A stretch of DNA of 64,000 nucleotides from Notospermus geniculatus (GCA_002633025.1 NMRB01000081.1:107730-171729), one strand, 5' to 3'. Counted from the stretch's first letter, positions 10,159 through 22,811 are shown. Made by a program: numbers and translations. The notes: generated by a model from the sequence alone, not told the origin.

Positions 10159-11440
10159 AATCAGACCATCAATTGATGAAAACCACGCTTTGCAAGGTGT
10201 CATGAAAACAGACGTTTCAAAATGTCAATGTACTTTTTTAGAAATTCCATGAAACCAATTTTTTTTCAAGAAGCGAAATGGTGACCATGAAGTTAGACCC
10301 CCCCCCCCAGTGAAAAAAAAATACACTTCTTTGGCTTCAAGGTATTTTTGAGACGGTCCCTTAGGCCGCTCAATCTGTAGTTAGCGCTTTTATATATGAT
10401 GAAGATTGTTTCTATCAAGAGGTTATTAAACATTCTAAAGCGATGTTTTACCTGCCTAATCACAACGCAATCGTCTATATGCCATTTATATAACCTTTTC
10501 TTGATAGGAAAGACTGCAGACGGTAAGATAACTGAAAGAGTATCTTTATTTGGTGCACCCTAAGCTGGTCTAGCAGTTATGCACTTTTATACAGGACATT
10601 TTGATATCAAAACACTTATGATCAAGTACAACTCAGTTGAAGTGTAGGTCGAATCCAAGTGGACTGCTCTTGTGTAAACAGCACGGCCAGAAATAGCCTT
10701 CTCCGGGCGAAGGAAGGAAGATCTACCTGTAAATGTCGTGTACGTACATTTACCCTTGCATTCGCCAAGGGAGCACATATGTCAAGGAATATTTTCATTT
10801 TGGCTCGCCTATAAATCACTTCTGTGATATCAGTGACAGCATTGTAGAATCTTCCAAATCAGATTGGACATGTTGGATTAGGAATACATATAGTCACGTG
10901 ATTACTTCTTCAAGTTGTCGGAGCTGTCTTGGAAGGGATCGTTCACAAAGGTAAGGTTCGACATTCAAAATTTCATAATCTGAATGATAGATTTTGGTAC
11001 ATCCTTCAGGAAAGATGAAGGATATGTACGGCATCTCACAGATAACGCCGGCGTGTGAACTTACGGCGGCCGGATCGAGTGGCTGATTTGTTTGCCCAGT
11101 CCTTGATTGAAATGATATCAAAGTACATGTACGTTTAGGCCTATACAACTCTACGAATTGAGATTGCACTACTGGAATGTACGGAATTAGAGATAATGGC
11201 ACACTCTACTGCGTTTGATTGGAGAAACTTTTTCCAGCATCCGGTAGTGACGATAATTAACATTAATTTGTGGCTCATTCTTTTTATTTTAATGAGTTAT
11301 TCATCCATAAGTTATTCGCGCTATTGAAGAAATTCTCTTGGCATGGTAGGTCAGTTCAACGATCGTCTTCACTATCAAGTTACTGTAACAAATTATTTCC
11401 AATTTTGTATTCTCGTTCCCCACAAATTGGCTAGCTACAG
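10159..11440. other. Intergenic, nothing recognised
   Basis: The stretch includes a near-inverted word pair around 10404-10505 (TATCAAGAGGTTA / TAACCTTTTCTTGATA), but no exon or known element could be supported. Confidence 0.35.
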
Positions 11441-11445
11441 ACTTG

Positions 11446-11586
11446 GGCCGACCGCACAGAAAGTCCGATAGTGCTTTTTGGTGCCTATCGGCGGTTTATG
11501 GGAAAATGCTTGTAGGCTAACTACAACTACATGTAGTCTACCGACAGGCGCCGGCAGCACTATCGGACTTTCTGTGCAGTCGGCCC
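11446..11586. mobile_element. Foldback element (GGGCCGACCGCACAGAAAGTCCGATAG)
   Basis: GGCCGACCGCACAGAAAGTC on the left is mirrored by GACTTTCTGTGCAGTCGGCC on the right, giving about 140 bases. CTATCGGCGGT and ACCGACAGG lie inside. Confidence 0.65.
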
Positions 11587-11739
11587 TGCTCGTCACTTGG
11601 TTAGGCCTAGTGCAGCGGATTTCACATGCTTTTCATCGACTGAGCTTCCCAAGCAAGCCGAGGCTTTGCGAGCTTCTGAGGCTGGTGATTCTCCTTCGCA
11701 CACCACTTGCAATGGCAGCGAGCCCTAAGATCCCCTGAT

Positions 11740-12325
11740 AAATACATAAAGTATATAAAGTCAATTTCCAGAATATTTAGCAAATTTTCGACTCCAACCC
11801 TAGCGTCCAATGGAAATACCTAGTAAGTCACATTTTTGGAAAAAATGAGTTAAGGCCAAAGTTGTACTTAATAGGTATTGTTTCATCATTAAATAAACAG
11901 TTTTTGTTTGCAAAATGTTCGCTAAAGCCTCGGAAAGACAGTGGTGCACTTACTCGGGTTTTATATACGTCTAAGTCATCAGAATTGTGACAAACTACGT
12001 TTTTACCTTTGCAAATTCAGCATGAAATCAGAGGTGAAACATAGCAAATTGCATTTAATCCTGTTGTATGACATATTTTTAATTAGGAGTGTTTTCCACA
12101 ACAAAACTCTTCCAAGTTGTCATTCCACATAAACCCATTTTTCTCGAAAACAACAAAATGTGACATACTAGGTATTTCCATTGGACGCTAGAACCGGGGT
12201 CTTCTTCAGGCTGGAACTTTACAATCTGAAACTCTAGAAAAGACTGAGCTGAAACCCACATGTATCCCGTGTGGCATACTTCAGTTCCACGAAAATAAAT
12301 ATTCTGGAAATTGACTTTATATACT
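11740..12325. mobile_element. Inverted-repeat element with AAGTCAATTTCCAGAATA arms
   Basis: AAAGTCAATTTCCAGAATAT (about 11757) is mirrored by ATATTCTGGAAATTGACTTT (about 12300). TAGCGTCCAATGGAAATACC (about 11802) is mirrored by GGTATTTCCATTGGACGCTA (about 12171). The body carries no ORF of note. Related words recur at 44030, 47385 and 51655 (GAC(C)CC...GGGTC...AATTTGCAAAAT...). Confidence 0.6.
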
Positions 12326-12912
12326 TTATCATATTGTGTGTCGATTTTTGTGCTCGCCTTCTCTTTGGATCTGATAAATATACATGTAGGTTAACCAGGC
12401 GCGGATCCAGGATTTTTGGCAGAGGGGGGTCAGGGCCGCCGAGGCCGGTCGTTGCAGGTGGGCGCCGACGGGGGTTCTGGGGGCCTCCGCCAGAAAATTT
12501 TGAAATCTGGAATTGCAATGTGCCACACGGGAGGAACGGGGGGAGGAACTAAGCCAATGTCACGTGGGAGGAAATTCCTTTCCTTCAACGTTTGGAAGAA
12601 ACGACGCCCATGTTATGAAAACGAAGGCACGTGTGACGATCTCATTTCACGGTCGTCCCCTAGACGCACCCAATAGTTCATAGACCATTATCATTAGGCT
12701 ACTGAATCCAAGTTTCAGTAGGCCTACAGGGAAAGGGAGGGCAACTGATGCCATTTCAAAATGTCAAATGTCAATTATGTATTGCTGTCAGTGATTTGTA
12801 TGTTTCACATAACATTTTGAACAATCTGTCTCACACCAAGTCGGGTGACAGTCACCGTACATTCACGCACTGGCTTCACATCGAACTGTACAGGCGATTC
12901 ATAAATCAGCTC
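12326..12912. other. Intergenic with a GCGCGGATCCAGGA repeat
   Basis: Near 12399 the words GCGCGGATCCAGGATTTTTGGC open a G-rich stretch that looks like a transposon terminus. No gene is seen. Confidence 0.4.
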
Positions 12913-13054
12913 AAGGCGGTGACAGACTAGCGCGACGCGGCGCGGAGCTACGCGTTTTCTTATGTGTTTTCAGGCACCACTGAGCACCATGTGCAGTGGA
13001 GTGCAAAAACACAAAAGAAACCGCGTCGCGTACGCGCTAGTCTGTCACCGCCTT
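12913..13054. mobile_element. Foldback MITE (AAGGCGGTGACAGACTAGCGCGACGCGG), copy 1
   Basis: AAGGCGGTGACAGACTAGCG and CGCTAGTCTGTCACCGCCTT bound about 142 bases. A second copy with the same tips is inserted in the minisatellite at 13903-14044. It lies about 60 bases 5' of the FRRS1 start. Confidence 0.75.
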
Positions 13055-13115
13055 CAGGGTGAGACACTCTTAACCCTCTTTCAGTAACTGTCTCTTTCAG
13101 TTCTGCTGGGAAAGA

Positions 13116-16100
13116 ATGAAGGCCAAGTCCCGTCTTCAAGAGGTTCTCCTCGCAGCCATTACGGCAGCTACAATTCTACTTGAAACAGGTGGGTAAACAA
13201 CAAGGGGCTTGTACAAATTTGACAGTGAGATTGAGCAGAGTCTACGAAACGAATAAAAAATACATCCAACAGCATATGATATTAACCTCATATACAGGGT
13301 CTCTGACACCCGGGAGGGAGGAACAAGGGCGTTAAGTTGACCACCATGAACTGTCAGTACAAAAAAAACGTTCTTTATCTTTCAGCGAACGCCTTTCCAT
13401 ACGGTGGCCCGGCGAAGGCTTGCGTCAGCCTCCTCGCGAAACACAACCGCACAGAGCCGCAGACCGGACCTGCCCCCTACACCCTCACTGCGTCGAAAAC
13501 GTCGTACAGTCCAAATGACGTACTCACTGGTAAGCCAGAGATTCTTTTCCCCATTCATTGAACTTTGCCGTACGTATTTAACAAACGACACTGTTCTTTT
13601 TCCCTTCATTGACAACTGCATGACGTAATAAACAAACGGTCCTTTTCCCATTCATTGACAACTGTTTCACGCGTATTTACAAGAACGGCCCTTTTCATTA
13701 TTCCCATTCATTGCTGTCGGCCTATCAGGCATTGACATTAACAGCATTATTCCTTTCTTCCATTCACTGACAGCTGTATAACGTATTGACACTAACAGCA
13801 CTATTCCTTTCTTCCATTCATTGACAGCTGTATCACGTATTGACACTAACAGCACTATTCCTTTCTTCCATTCACTGACAGCTGTATAACGTATTGACTA
13901 AAGCCGGTGACAGACTAGCGCGACGCGGCGCGGAGCTGCGCGTTTTCTTTTGTGTTTTCAGGGACCATGTGCAGTGGAGCGCAAAAACACAAAAGAAAAC
14001 GCGTCGCTCCGCGTCGCGTGCGCACTAGTCTGTCGCCGCCTTAANTCCTTTCTTTCATTCACTGACAGCTGTATCACGTATTGACACCAACCGCACTATT
14101 CCTTTCCTTCATTCATTGAGAGCTGTATCACGTATTGACACTAGGCCTATTTAACAGCACTATTCCTTTCTTCCATTCACTGACAGCTGTATCACGTAAA
14201 CATGTATTGATACTATTAACGGCACTATCCCTTTCTTCCATTCATTGGCAGATGTATCACGTATTGACACTAACAGCACTATTCCTTTCCTTCATTCATT
14301 GACAGCTGTATCACGTATTGACACTAACAGCACTATTCCTTTCTTCCATTCATTGACAACTACGTATTTACACTAACGGCCCTATTCCTTTTCCACATTC
14401 ATTGATGGCACCTGTACCACCTGTATTAATCACAACATCACGTATTCACACTAACGGTCCTTTGTTTCGTATTACTATAAAGTTTATTTGACAGTATGTA
14501 CATGTACGCCCCTATCGGGAGCATTGGCATGTCTGATCGATTACAACGTTGGGAGTTGACGCTTATCGACTTTTCACCTGTCCTTTCACTTCAGTAACTG
14601 TAAAGGCCACTTCTGACATTGGCTTCAAAGGATTTATCATTGGAGCCTACAGAATCAGTGGAGATGTTGAGGACATTATCGGAGAGTTTTTGACATGGCC
14701 GGAGAAGGCCGTTCCAAAATCGTGGTACCCAAACCAAGGAGGACCGGTGAGTCAATATGGGCTGGTATGGTCTTTGATAACACATGCAGGTGCTTCCGAA
14801 CCTTAAGGCCTGTCTACACCATCAACATTGCCAAAACATTTCAAAAACATCCAGCTGCTGCAACAGTTTCAAAACACCGTTGTTTTCGGTTTGTTGCACT
14901 GTGGACTGAACCTGCAACATTTGCACTTCTTTTGGCCTAGTGGTTAAGGCGTGCTGCCCCTTAGTGCTGGCGATTGATGCCAAATGCGAGGGTCCGTGGG
15001 TTCGAATCTGGTAGGACGCAATGTCTTCCACCTTAGAAACCCGATTTCTATTTCATATTCAACATTTGCAAAACAATATGTAAACATGTTTTGATAATGT
15101 TGCAGAGTGTAGACCATCCCCACAAGCATGCCACAATATTTCCAAAATTTTTCAAAATGTTTTGTCGCAGAAATGTTTTGAAAATGTTGATGGTATAGAC
15201 AAAACATGTTTTGGTAATGTTGCAGAGTGTAGACCATCCCCACATGCATGCCACAACATTTCCAAAATTTTTCAAAATGTTTTGTCGCAGAAATGTTTTG
15301 AAAATGTTGATGGTATAGACAGGCCTTTACCATTCTTGAGTAAGGAACCGGCGGCGGAAGGTTGCATTTGGTTGGATCATCAAACTTGTATCAACGAATA
15401 CCAGACTAGAAATCACCTCGCAGAATCCTTATTGAATCTGTAGCCTACCTCCTTGCTTCCAGAATTGTGTAACGCACAAAACCAAGGATGTCAGGAGGGA
15501 AATCACATTGACATGGAAAGCACCTGCCAAGTCTGTGGGAGACATCGTATTCAGGTAAAACCACAGTGGACAGGACTCAAGACTACATGTACATATAGGC
15601 CTACATGTACAGTGTACATAGAGAACGCCATCCCTTTATGCGGGTGATCCACCGACTTTACGACGAGTTCACGATCAGTTGGCGACTTGTTCACGACGGG
15701 TTTGCGACTAGTTGACGACGAAATATCGTGGCAGGTGGATCAGCATTCACGATTCGTTCACGACGGGTTTGCGACTCGTTCACGACTGAAATTTGTTGAC
15801 GACTAGTTTGCGACGAGTTTACGACGAGATCAAACATGTTTGATTTGGTCGCAAACTAGTCGTCAACAAGTTCAAGTTTGCTCTGTAGCAGTACGTATTT
15901 TTTCGGTGGATCAGCTTCAACGTTACGTCATTTCTTTACGATCAGTTTGCGACTAGTTGACGACGAGTTGACGACTTGTTCACGACTGCCGTCGTGAACA
16001 AGTCGCCAACTGTTCGTAAACTCGTCGTCAAGTCAGTGGATCACCCGCATTATGCCACCCTGACACTTGCACGATTTTTGTCCCCGCAATGCCAGGCAAT

Positions 16101-19100
16101 ACGTCGTGGCAAGGCGTGCCATTTCGATGAAGCTGGGTTTGCGCCCTGTTCGCATAAGTTACGCACTGTCTACGCAATGCTCTGCGACTTGTTTACGCAT
16201 AGGTTAAGTATTGTTCGCGCATTGTTGATATCTACGGCACCGCATTGACCCGCAATGTCACGCACAGTTCCCGCTCACTTCCCGCATCGTCCCTACGACT
16301 TCGCACATTGACACGTACCGTCGGCAGTATTCGCACCGAGTTCGCGCAGTGTTCACACATGATTCACGCAAATGGCACGCACATGGCACGAACATTGATG
16401 CGTGCCGAATTTTTGAACATTTCAAAATTCTCTCTACGACATTGCACGCACCCCGCATCCTTCACGCACTTCTCACGCTCGTTCCCGAAGACTTTAATCA
16501 TTGGCACGCCGCAGTGCGCGCCATTGCGGGAACGAAAATCGTGCAAGTGTCAGGGTGGCATTAGAAACGATACGCCTCTCTCATCCAATCCAGTAGGGCC
16601 TACAAACAACGACATGAGATGCTCAGGGTTTTTGTTCTCAAACGCTGCCGCCTGGCCCGTACTACCAATCAGGCGTCGGGCCTATCTTCTGGAAGCTTTG
16701 CGAACTATATCATCCATGGTTCCATGTTTTTTATTTCAGAGCCGGTATCGTACAGTCGTTCAAGATATTCTGGTTCAATATTTCTTCAAGCATCATCACG
16801 GCGAACGTTGCATCCCAAGACGATCCATTCACGTCAGTGGTAAGTTCATCAGGTGTATAGTAACGGCGAATTCATGCCGAGCTCCCGTCGGTTTTCGTCA
16901 GTTGCACAGCTGACTTCGCCGACGAATTTCGATGAAGTAAATCAGTCCGTCAGTGATTCCACAGCGCCAGGTGGTGTCCTACCTACCAATCATTTTACAG
17001 CGCGGCCCGATGGATAATGAGCCAATCGCGGTTCTCGTTGGACCTTGGAAAAAGTTATCCAATCCGATTGCGTAGATACGTATCCTATACGGTGCACTTT
17101 GGAGTTATGTTGTATTAGATTTTCCCGTCAGGGCCGAAGCCAACCATTACTGGCCCTGGTAACCATGGAAGAGTATATGGAAGAGGCCATCTTAAACTAT
17201 GTATAGGCCTACTCATGTTCCCGTCACCTGGATGGGGTATGTTGCTTGCCCTTGCAAATGCGCATGGTACAAGGCACCACAGCTTAGTGTCCCATACGAC
17301 CGGATTAAAGAGCCAGAGATTGCACGTGGAATCCCCACGTTTCAAAACGTTCATGCATTTTAGGTATCCCTCAACTTTGCCCCGCTCATTGACCTCACCG
17401 AATGTGGTAAAACAAAAGGCTGTTTGCTTTATCCCCGAACCTGCTCCGGAGAGAAATGTGAATACGGGGTGACCTACAAGGACGAGGGTGACACCATGCT
17501 CTTCGAGATGTTCGGCCTCGCAGAAGGGTACATCTCTCTGGGAATTTCTACCGACAAAATCATGGTAAGTGGTACATCCAGCTGTCTCTGATCATCAGGT
17601 GGTGTAGCTGGGTAAAGGGCGTTACCACCTGGCTTGGATATCGCATTCTCGGGGATATGCATGCTCGACGTCGACGAACTGTTCAAATCTATCTAGTATT
17701 TGAATGATCTCAGTTTCGTCAGAATATCAGTCTAGGCTCGTTGTTACCACTGGCTTTGTATGGGTTGGACAGGACACCATGCAGTCTTATCACGTTCAAT
17801 GTCGTTGGTTCCAGATTACGCCGCCAGGGGAGGGAAACTGAGGCATGCCTCCTGCATACAGTGGCACTTTAACTAACTGCAAGGGATGTCACCAAGAAGT
17901 AAATGAATACCAAACCAGGGATATTTTCTCCCTGTGAATTCTCAGGGATATTTTCTCCCTGTGAATTCTCAGTGGTTTTTATCCATGTATTTCCTCCAGG
18001 ATTTCTGATTACATGTATTCTGGTTTTCTAGGGAGACGATGCTACAATGACATGTACGGGTGATAAGCTGGAGCAGTTCATCACCGTCCAAAATGGCTAC
18101 AACCCAGCATTATACAATGAACAACATCGGATCGTATGTATACAGTTAAAATGTTGCATTAATAGGAGCAGTCAGCCGCGCGTATTGCCAAAAGATGGTA
18201 GCAAAGTTCTAGCGGACCAATACACAGGAAAATCCACACGTGATTGGTGCTCGATCAAGAATGAATGGGTCCGCTATATGCATTGAATTGGGCCGTAGTG
18301 ACACCTATTGATCAACTCACTGACAGCTCCTATTGGTTTGGGCAATGTTTGGGGGGGGGGGGGGNNNNNNNNNNNNNNNNNNNNNNNNNNNNNNNNNNNN
18401 NNNNNNNNNNNNNNNNNNNNNNNNNNNNNNNNNNNNNNNNNNNNNNNNNNNNNNNNNNNNNNNNNNNNNNNNNNNNNNNNNNNNNNNNCCCTCCCCCAGA
18501 AAAATTTGACAATTTAAGTCCTTTTAGATGCATTTTCCTCGCATCTGAGAGCAAAATAAATGTACTTGAATTTTTATGTGATTAAATATTTCTTGCTAAA
18601 AAAATCATTACTCTGCCAAAAATGGGGGGGGGGGGGCGTACGAATGACATGGTTCACATTTTCACATCCTTGCGTCATATTTCACATTTCAGCCCCATGC
18701 TTCACATGTTTCACATTTTCCCCTCTTTCAGATTGGAATAACTGACATACAAATGACTAGAAAGAAGGCTTCTCTGTACTGCCGGTTTCGACGCCCTAAG
18801 TCCATGACCTACACCCATCTTGTTGAAAAGAGGACAACCAGTGGCGACAATATAGTCACTCCTGTCAACAAGACGTTCGATCTGGAGGAGGATTTCTACT
18901 TATTTTTTGCCTGGGGAAAACTTTATGCAGGTAATCTCAAGGAATTGCTTTGAGTAGATAAAGGGAGAGGGTGTAGAGGAATGGCAAACTGAAAGTCATG
19001 GCTTTTCCTGCCGACAGTCACTTGGCGGAACGGAGAATGACCTAATTTCAGCCTCTACTTCCTGGGGTTAGGACCACCTCTTAATTACCAATTAATGTCC

Positions 19101-21735
19101 CTCATGACAAGACGTCCATTGGGGTACCAACTAATAAGAGAGGGGGTGACAAATTTAAAGGAGCACGGTATTGCCACTTTTTCTCGACAGCCGGCGCCAC
19201 CGCGCCACTCTCCAACCCAAGGGACTAACTACATTTCGGTGAATGACCCGATTTACTGCGTACATTTGTAATGCATTTTTGTAGTTTGTCTTGCTGCCGC
19301 TAGGTGGCTCCCTCTACGTCGGCAGTCAAATTAACGCATTTGAGATCCAATACCGTGCTCCTTTAACAAATACATGTATTCCAAATTCGGAAATGATGAG
19401 TTTTCCGTATAAGTTTTCGTCGACCCTCACGTCTCGAATTGCTTACTCCAGGGACGAGTGTATCTGGAAAACACAAAGAACTACCCATCATAAGTGACGT
19501 GGCTGTGGACCTCCAGGAGGTTAAAATCCATTATGCGTCGGCAATACCGCTCATGGTCCAGCTTCATGGTAGGTCTCAGTGTCTTCTGGTCCCAGAAATT
19601 GGCGGCCGAATAGAATATATAGCTCTAGCGGTATTGCCACATTGATTTCGTAAACAAAGGAGCTGTGTACACTTCTCGACTTCACTCGCTCAAAAAAATT
19701 TCAGTGACCAATTAAACGGTACCGGTACTCCAAAAAGTACCGATCCGTTTCATGGGAGGCGCCCATTCTTCGAGCGCGAAGGTTCATGCCTTCCCATGCA
19801 ACTGGAACTTGATATTTTGTGATGGACTGGAGTGGAGTGCAGCAATTACAAGCTACATGTACTCCAGGAGAGGCCTACTGCTGGAATAATCGTTTTGATC
19901 AATTCTACAAATAAAAAAATTCTATTTAAACTGCAGGTTCCTTCATGCTCGTTGCATGGATGGCATTTGCCGGCTTTGGTATCGTTATTGCAAGACACTT
20001 CAAGACCATCTTTACAAAGTTTGTGTGTGATACAAAAAGATGGTTCCAAATTCATCGTTGGATGATGTTCACCGTCTACACTCTAACCATGGTATCAATG
20101 GTGTTAATCATAGCCTACATTCAGGGATGGACAGAGGTGAGTGTATCTAAGGGGTATAAAGCAGTACAGGCCTAGTGACCTGACACATCAGAAAAATTCT
20201 AAAGAAAGTCCAAACTGCCCCAAGTTCAATCATTTCAGTATGAGTTCGCTCAAGGAGGGACGAAGGGAAAATTTGCCATTTCTAACCTACAGCATGTTGA
20301 ACTTAATTTATAAGCCTCTATTCATACACTTTCAGTATGCCCTGCTGCACTCCATTTTTGGGATGACGGCCATCGGCCTGTCGACGTTACAGGTGCTTGC
20401 GGGTCTTCTACGTCCAGACCTGACGTCAAAGAATCGCCCAGCTTTCAACTGGCTGCACAGGATATTTGGGCAGGTTTCACACATCTGCGCAGGTACGACA
20501 ATGGAAAATAGTCTCCATTGATGGAACTGACATTGACTCTTGTACCGTATCTATTGATATATATTTGTATATATATTTTGTATATATATTTTTATATTTC
20601 ACGGATTTTCCGTGTCTATAACCACTTCGTATATATTTTGAAAGGAATCTGAATTCCATTTCTCCCGAGAACACAGCACTGGTCTATGTAAGCGGACACA
20701 TGCTGGTATTGGGGAGCTATTTTCCAGAGACGAGTGGGCCTACCACAGATCCTTCCGAAGTGTTGCCACCGCTAGTCTATCAAGTCCATAGGACTTCACA
20801 GTGATCTACATTTCAGAAACAATAGATGCTTTAGGCCTCCCTGAGGATAATCCAAGCTGCATTTTGGATACATACGTATGACAAGATTAACAAGGCCTAC
20901 AAACCTTTTTTCAGCTGTTGCCATGGTGTTGGCGTATAATATCGTCCTCTTGCCAAACTTTGTCAAGAAATGGGGCTTCATCATCACAGCTACCTGGATT
21001 GGCTTCCAGGTGGCCTGGGAAATCATCTTTGAACTCATCAAGTGCTACTTCAATGTTAAACGCCCAAAAGGTGAGTTGAAATTAGCATGTGGTGGCGGGT
21101 AAGAAATTTCAGTAATAGGGGAAAGGGTCATTAGATTCCAGAAGCAGTCTCTGTTCAATACTCTGACAGTACCGGGATTCGAACCCATGTCTTCACATGA
21201 GGCAACACCTCCAGCATTGAGGGAAAGCCTGCAGACCTCTGTGCTAAATCCCCATCTAATACTCTTGCCAACTGCCCATTTCATTTTGAGTTGAGAATAG
21301 TGATTGAGCGGATCATAGCAGCTGCCTTGGGAGACTATGAACTGACACACTCGGACTCAAGTCTTGCATCATGTGCTGGACAGCCAAAAACAAACTGCTT
21401 TACATGTACCCAACAGAACATATTAAACAAGGTTTTTGGAGCAAATATGCCCCTGTATCTTTTGGTTCAACTCATATCATAATGATTTTTATGCTTTGGG
21501 GGGCATAAAATCAGGGGTTTTGCTGGCCTGTAGTGTATTTGATGACTCCTATTTTTTTTCAGAGGAGAAATATGAAATGGACAGCAGTAGTAAGGACAGC
21601 ATCAACAAGGGCAGTATTGATAAGAACCACCCCACTTCTGCTGAGAAGACTGCCAAGAAAGTGGCATTTGCCTTGTATTCGCTGACACTGCTGGCATTCC
21701 TTGGGGCCAGTATAGCCTTCCTGTACATATATTAA
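13116..21735 (+). CDS. FRRS1: Ferric-chelate reductase 1-like (Reeler-DOMON-cytochrome b561)
   Basis: Thirteen exons: 13116-13188, 13386-13529, 14595-14746, 15463-15554, 16740-16839, 17364-17564, 18032-18133, 18732-18930, 19452-19568, 19937-20136, 20336-20492, 20915-21070, 21563-21735. All are GT-AG, the phases agree and the sum is 1866 bases (621 residues), close to the vertebrate protein. The order is an N-terminal signal peptide (to about 25), a Reeler domain (about 27-185, with the YGGPAKAC start and CVTH and TLTWKAP motifs), a DOMON domain (about 195-375) and a six-helix cytochrome b561 domain (about 380-590). The four haem-ligand histidines are visible at 393, 433, 465 and 501. The C terminus has one more hydrophobic helix. 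It is predicted to sit in plasma or endosomal membranes and pass electrons across the bilayer to reduce ferric iron. A CAG acceptor 16 bases before the ATG suggests a non-coding first exon. A poly(A) signal AATAAA is at 22466. Introns carry several MITEs, a minisatellite and a SINE. Confidence 0.93.
13548..14470. repeat. Minisatellite of about 50-bp units in FRRS1 intron 2
   Basis: A unit reading roughly CCATTCATTGACAGCTGTATCACGTATTGACACTAACAGCACTATTCCTTTCTT is repeated about a dozen times, with units drifting at both ends. It is broken by a MITE at 13903-14044 and has one N at 14045. Confidence 0.85.
13903..14044. mobile_element. Foldback MITE inserted in the minisatellite, copy 2
   Basis: The tips are the same as the 12913-13054 element: AAGCCGGTGACAGACTAGCGCG and, inverted, GCACTAGTCTGTCGCCGCCTT. 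It interrupts a minisatellite unit, so the insertion followed at least part of the array expansion. Confidence 0.75.
14803..15330. mobile_element. Composite foldback element with internal duplication and SINE
   Basis: The ends are TTAAGGCCTGTCTACACCATCAACATT and AATGTTGATGGTATAGACAGGCCTTTA. Inside, a unit of about 121 bases (AAACATGTTTTGRTAATGTTGCAGAGTGTAGACC...) is present twice in tandem (about 15083-15203 and 15204-15324). A tRNA-derived SINE interrupts the left half. Confidence 0.75.
14928..15036 (+). mobile_element. tRNA-derived SINE
   Basis: An RNA polymerase III A-box-like word, TGGCCTAGTGGTTAAGGC, is followed about 55 bases later by a B-box-like GGTTCGAATCT. This is the usual layout of a tRNA-derived SINE head. 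It lies inside the foldback element at 14803-15330. Confidence 0.7.
15638..16050. mobile_element. Large foldback element (ATGCGGGTGATCCACCGACTT)
   Basis: ATGCGGGTGATCCACCGACT on the left is mirrored by AGTGGATCACCCGCATTAT on the right. The interior is a run of related phrases such as GACGAGTTCACGATCAG and GACTTGTTCACGAC in both orientations. A solo end of the family is at 2537-2573. Confidence 0.75.
16050..16564. mobile_element. Foldback element (ATGCCACCCTGACACTTGCACGA), abutting the previous one
   Basis: ATGCCACCCTGACACTTGCA on the left is mirrored by TGCAAGTGTCAGGGTGGCAT on the right, spanning about 510 bases. It begins exactly where the previous element ends. A long ORF running through it (16245-16913) is a by-product of its CG-rich repeated phrases. 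Confidence 0.75.
18160..18335. mobile_element. MITE family M1 copy in FRRS1 intron 7
   Basis: It begins AATAGGAGCAGTCAGCCGCG and ends TGACAGCTCCTATTGG, with internal GCGGACCAAT and GGGCCGTAGTGACACCTA as in the copy at 4601-4784. Confidence 0.8.
18365..18488. other. Assembly gap (124 N)
   Basis: A run of N lies between a poly-G run and a CCCTCCC sequence in FRRS1 intron 7. Another poly-G run is at 18624-18636. The coding exons on both sides join in phase, so no exon need be missing. Confidence 0.97.
19159..19362. mobile_element. MITE with TTAA duplication (AGGAGCACGGTATTG)
   Basis: AGGAGCACGGTATTGCC faces CAATACCGTGCTCCT. Both ends are flanked by TTAA (19155-19158 and 19363-19366), the target preference of piggyBac-type elements. 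It lies in FRRS1 intron 8. Confidence 0.75.
21130..21295 (-). mobile_element. tRNA-derived SINE (minus strand) in FRRS1 intron 12
   Basis: Read on the minus strand, a B-box GGTTCGAATCCCGG (plus strand near 21174-21187) follows an A-box-like GGATTTAGCACAGAGG (plus strand near 21237-21252). Spacing is as expected for a tRNA-like SINE head. Confidence 0.6.
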
Positions 21736-22810
21736 TAGTCTAAATTGTACAAGGCAAATCCAGATGAATTGACCCAAGTTATTCGTCTTCTGTGACTTCA
21801 GTTCAGGCTGTCAGTATTAGCCAAATGTGCTTCACTAGAATCGACAATAACAAGAATTGGCCAAACTGGAACATTTGGGCCTAATTCATTGTTTCTCAGT
21901 TGCTGGCGCCACCTACCTGTCAATGCCTGTGATGTAGTTGTACTAACAGTAGCCTAGCAAGCTGCCTCTAGGTCACTTTAACTTTCTAGCAATACTCTGT
22001 ATTCCTCAATATAACTCGATGATATATCAGAGAGAGAGAGAGAGCATTCAGCTTCAGAGGACTGAGCTGTTGGGCATTTTAGCGGCAGGGGGGGGGGTTC
22101 AATTGGCAAGACTGTTCAAGGGCCCTCAGGCTCAGGAATAACTCAACTGGCAAAAATAATCAACGCCATGAGGGGAGATGAAGATTACGCAAAATATTGT
22201 ATTACAAAATATGAACACCAATTTCAACGCAGTAGACAACACATTAATTAGAAAGTCTTACCATCAATGGACAGAAACAGGTTGCTCTTGGAGCACATGT
22301 TCTGCTAAATGATCCATGTCCCAGTGAGGAGTGAGACTGGCAAATTCATAATGGACAGCAGCATTCATACCTCCTGGGTGCCTCCTGAGCAATTATGACC
22401 ATATCGTATTGTCTACCAGTAGAAAAACAATGAACATCACCATGAATTTTTCTCCTTTTTACCGAAATAAAAAGATTAGAATTTCATTTGTGTCATTTGT
22501 GTAATTTACTGGTATTATATAAATGCCTGGTAAACATGATACGGCACACCTTCAACAACAAGTTGTACTTCCTCATCAGGTAAGGGTTGGTTCATACTCC
22601 GTCCGGATTTTACGCCGACTATGATCAATTTCAATGTGTGTGCACATTCACGCCTTGGAAACGTGCAATCAGTTTCATGCGCTTGATGGTCCGCGAGCAA
22701 GTATGAATTGGCCCTTGCACCTCAAACACACACACAAACACACTGAGCTCAGAACCCAAGCAGGTGATTGTTCTAGGAAGCCTTTTCCTTGGTGCTAAAT
22801 CAACATTAGA
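21736..22810. other. FRRS1 3' untranslated region and spacer
   Basis: No coding sequence is recognised. The stretch holds a short (GA)n run near 22030, a poly-G run near 22088 and an AATAAA signal at 22466 that would end the FRRS1 transcript. Confidence 0.5.
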
Positions 22811-22811
22811 G

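Noticed and set aside
14928-15036. Functional tRNA gene
   Set aside because: A- and B-box words are present, but a cloverleaf with acceptor stem and anticodon arm does not close. SINE context (inside a MITE) is more likely. The same holds for 21130, 42828 and 43925.
16245-16913. 222-codon plus-strand ORF
   Set aside because: It runs across the end of a foldback element into an FRRS1 exon in the wrong frame. Composition follows the repeated CGCAC phrases.
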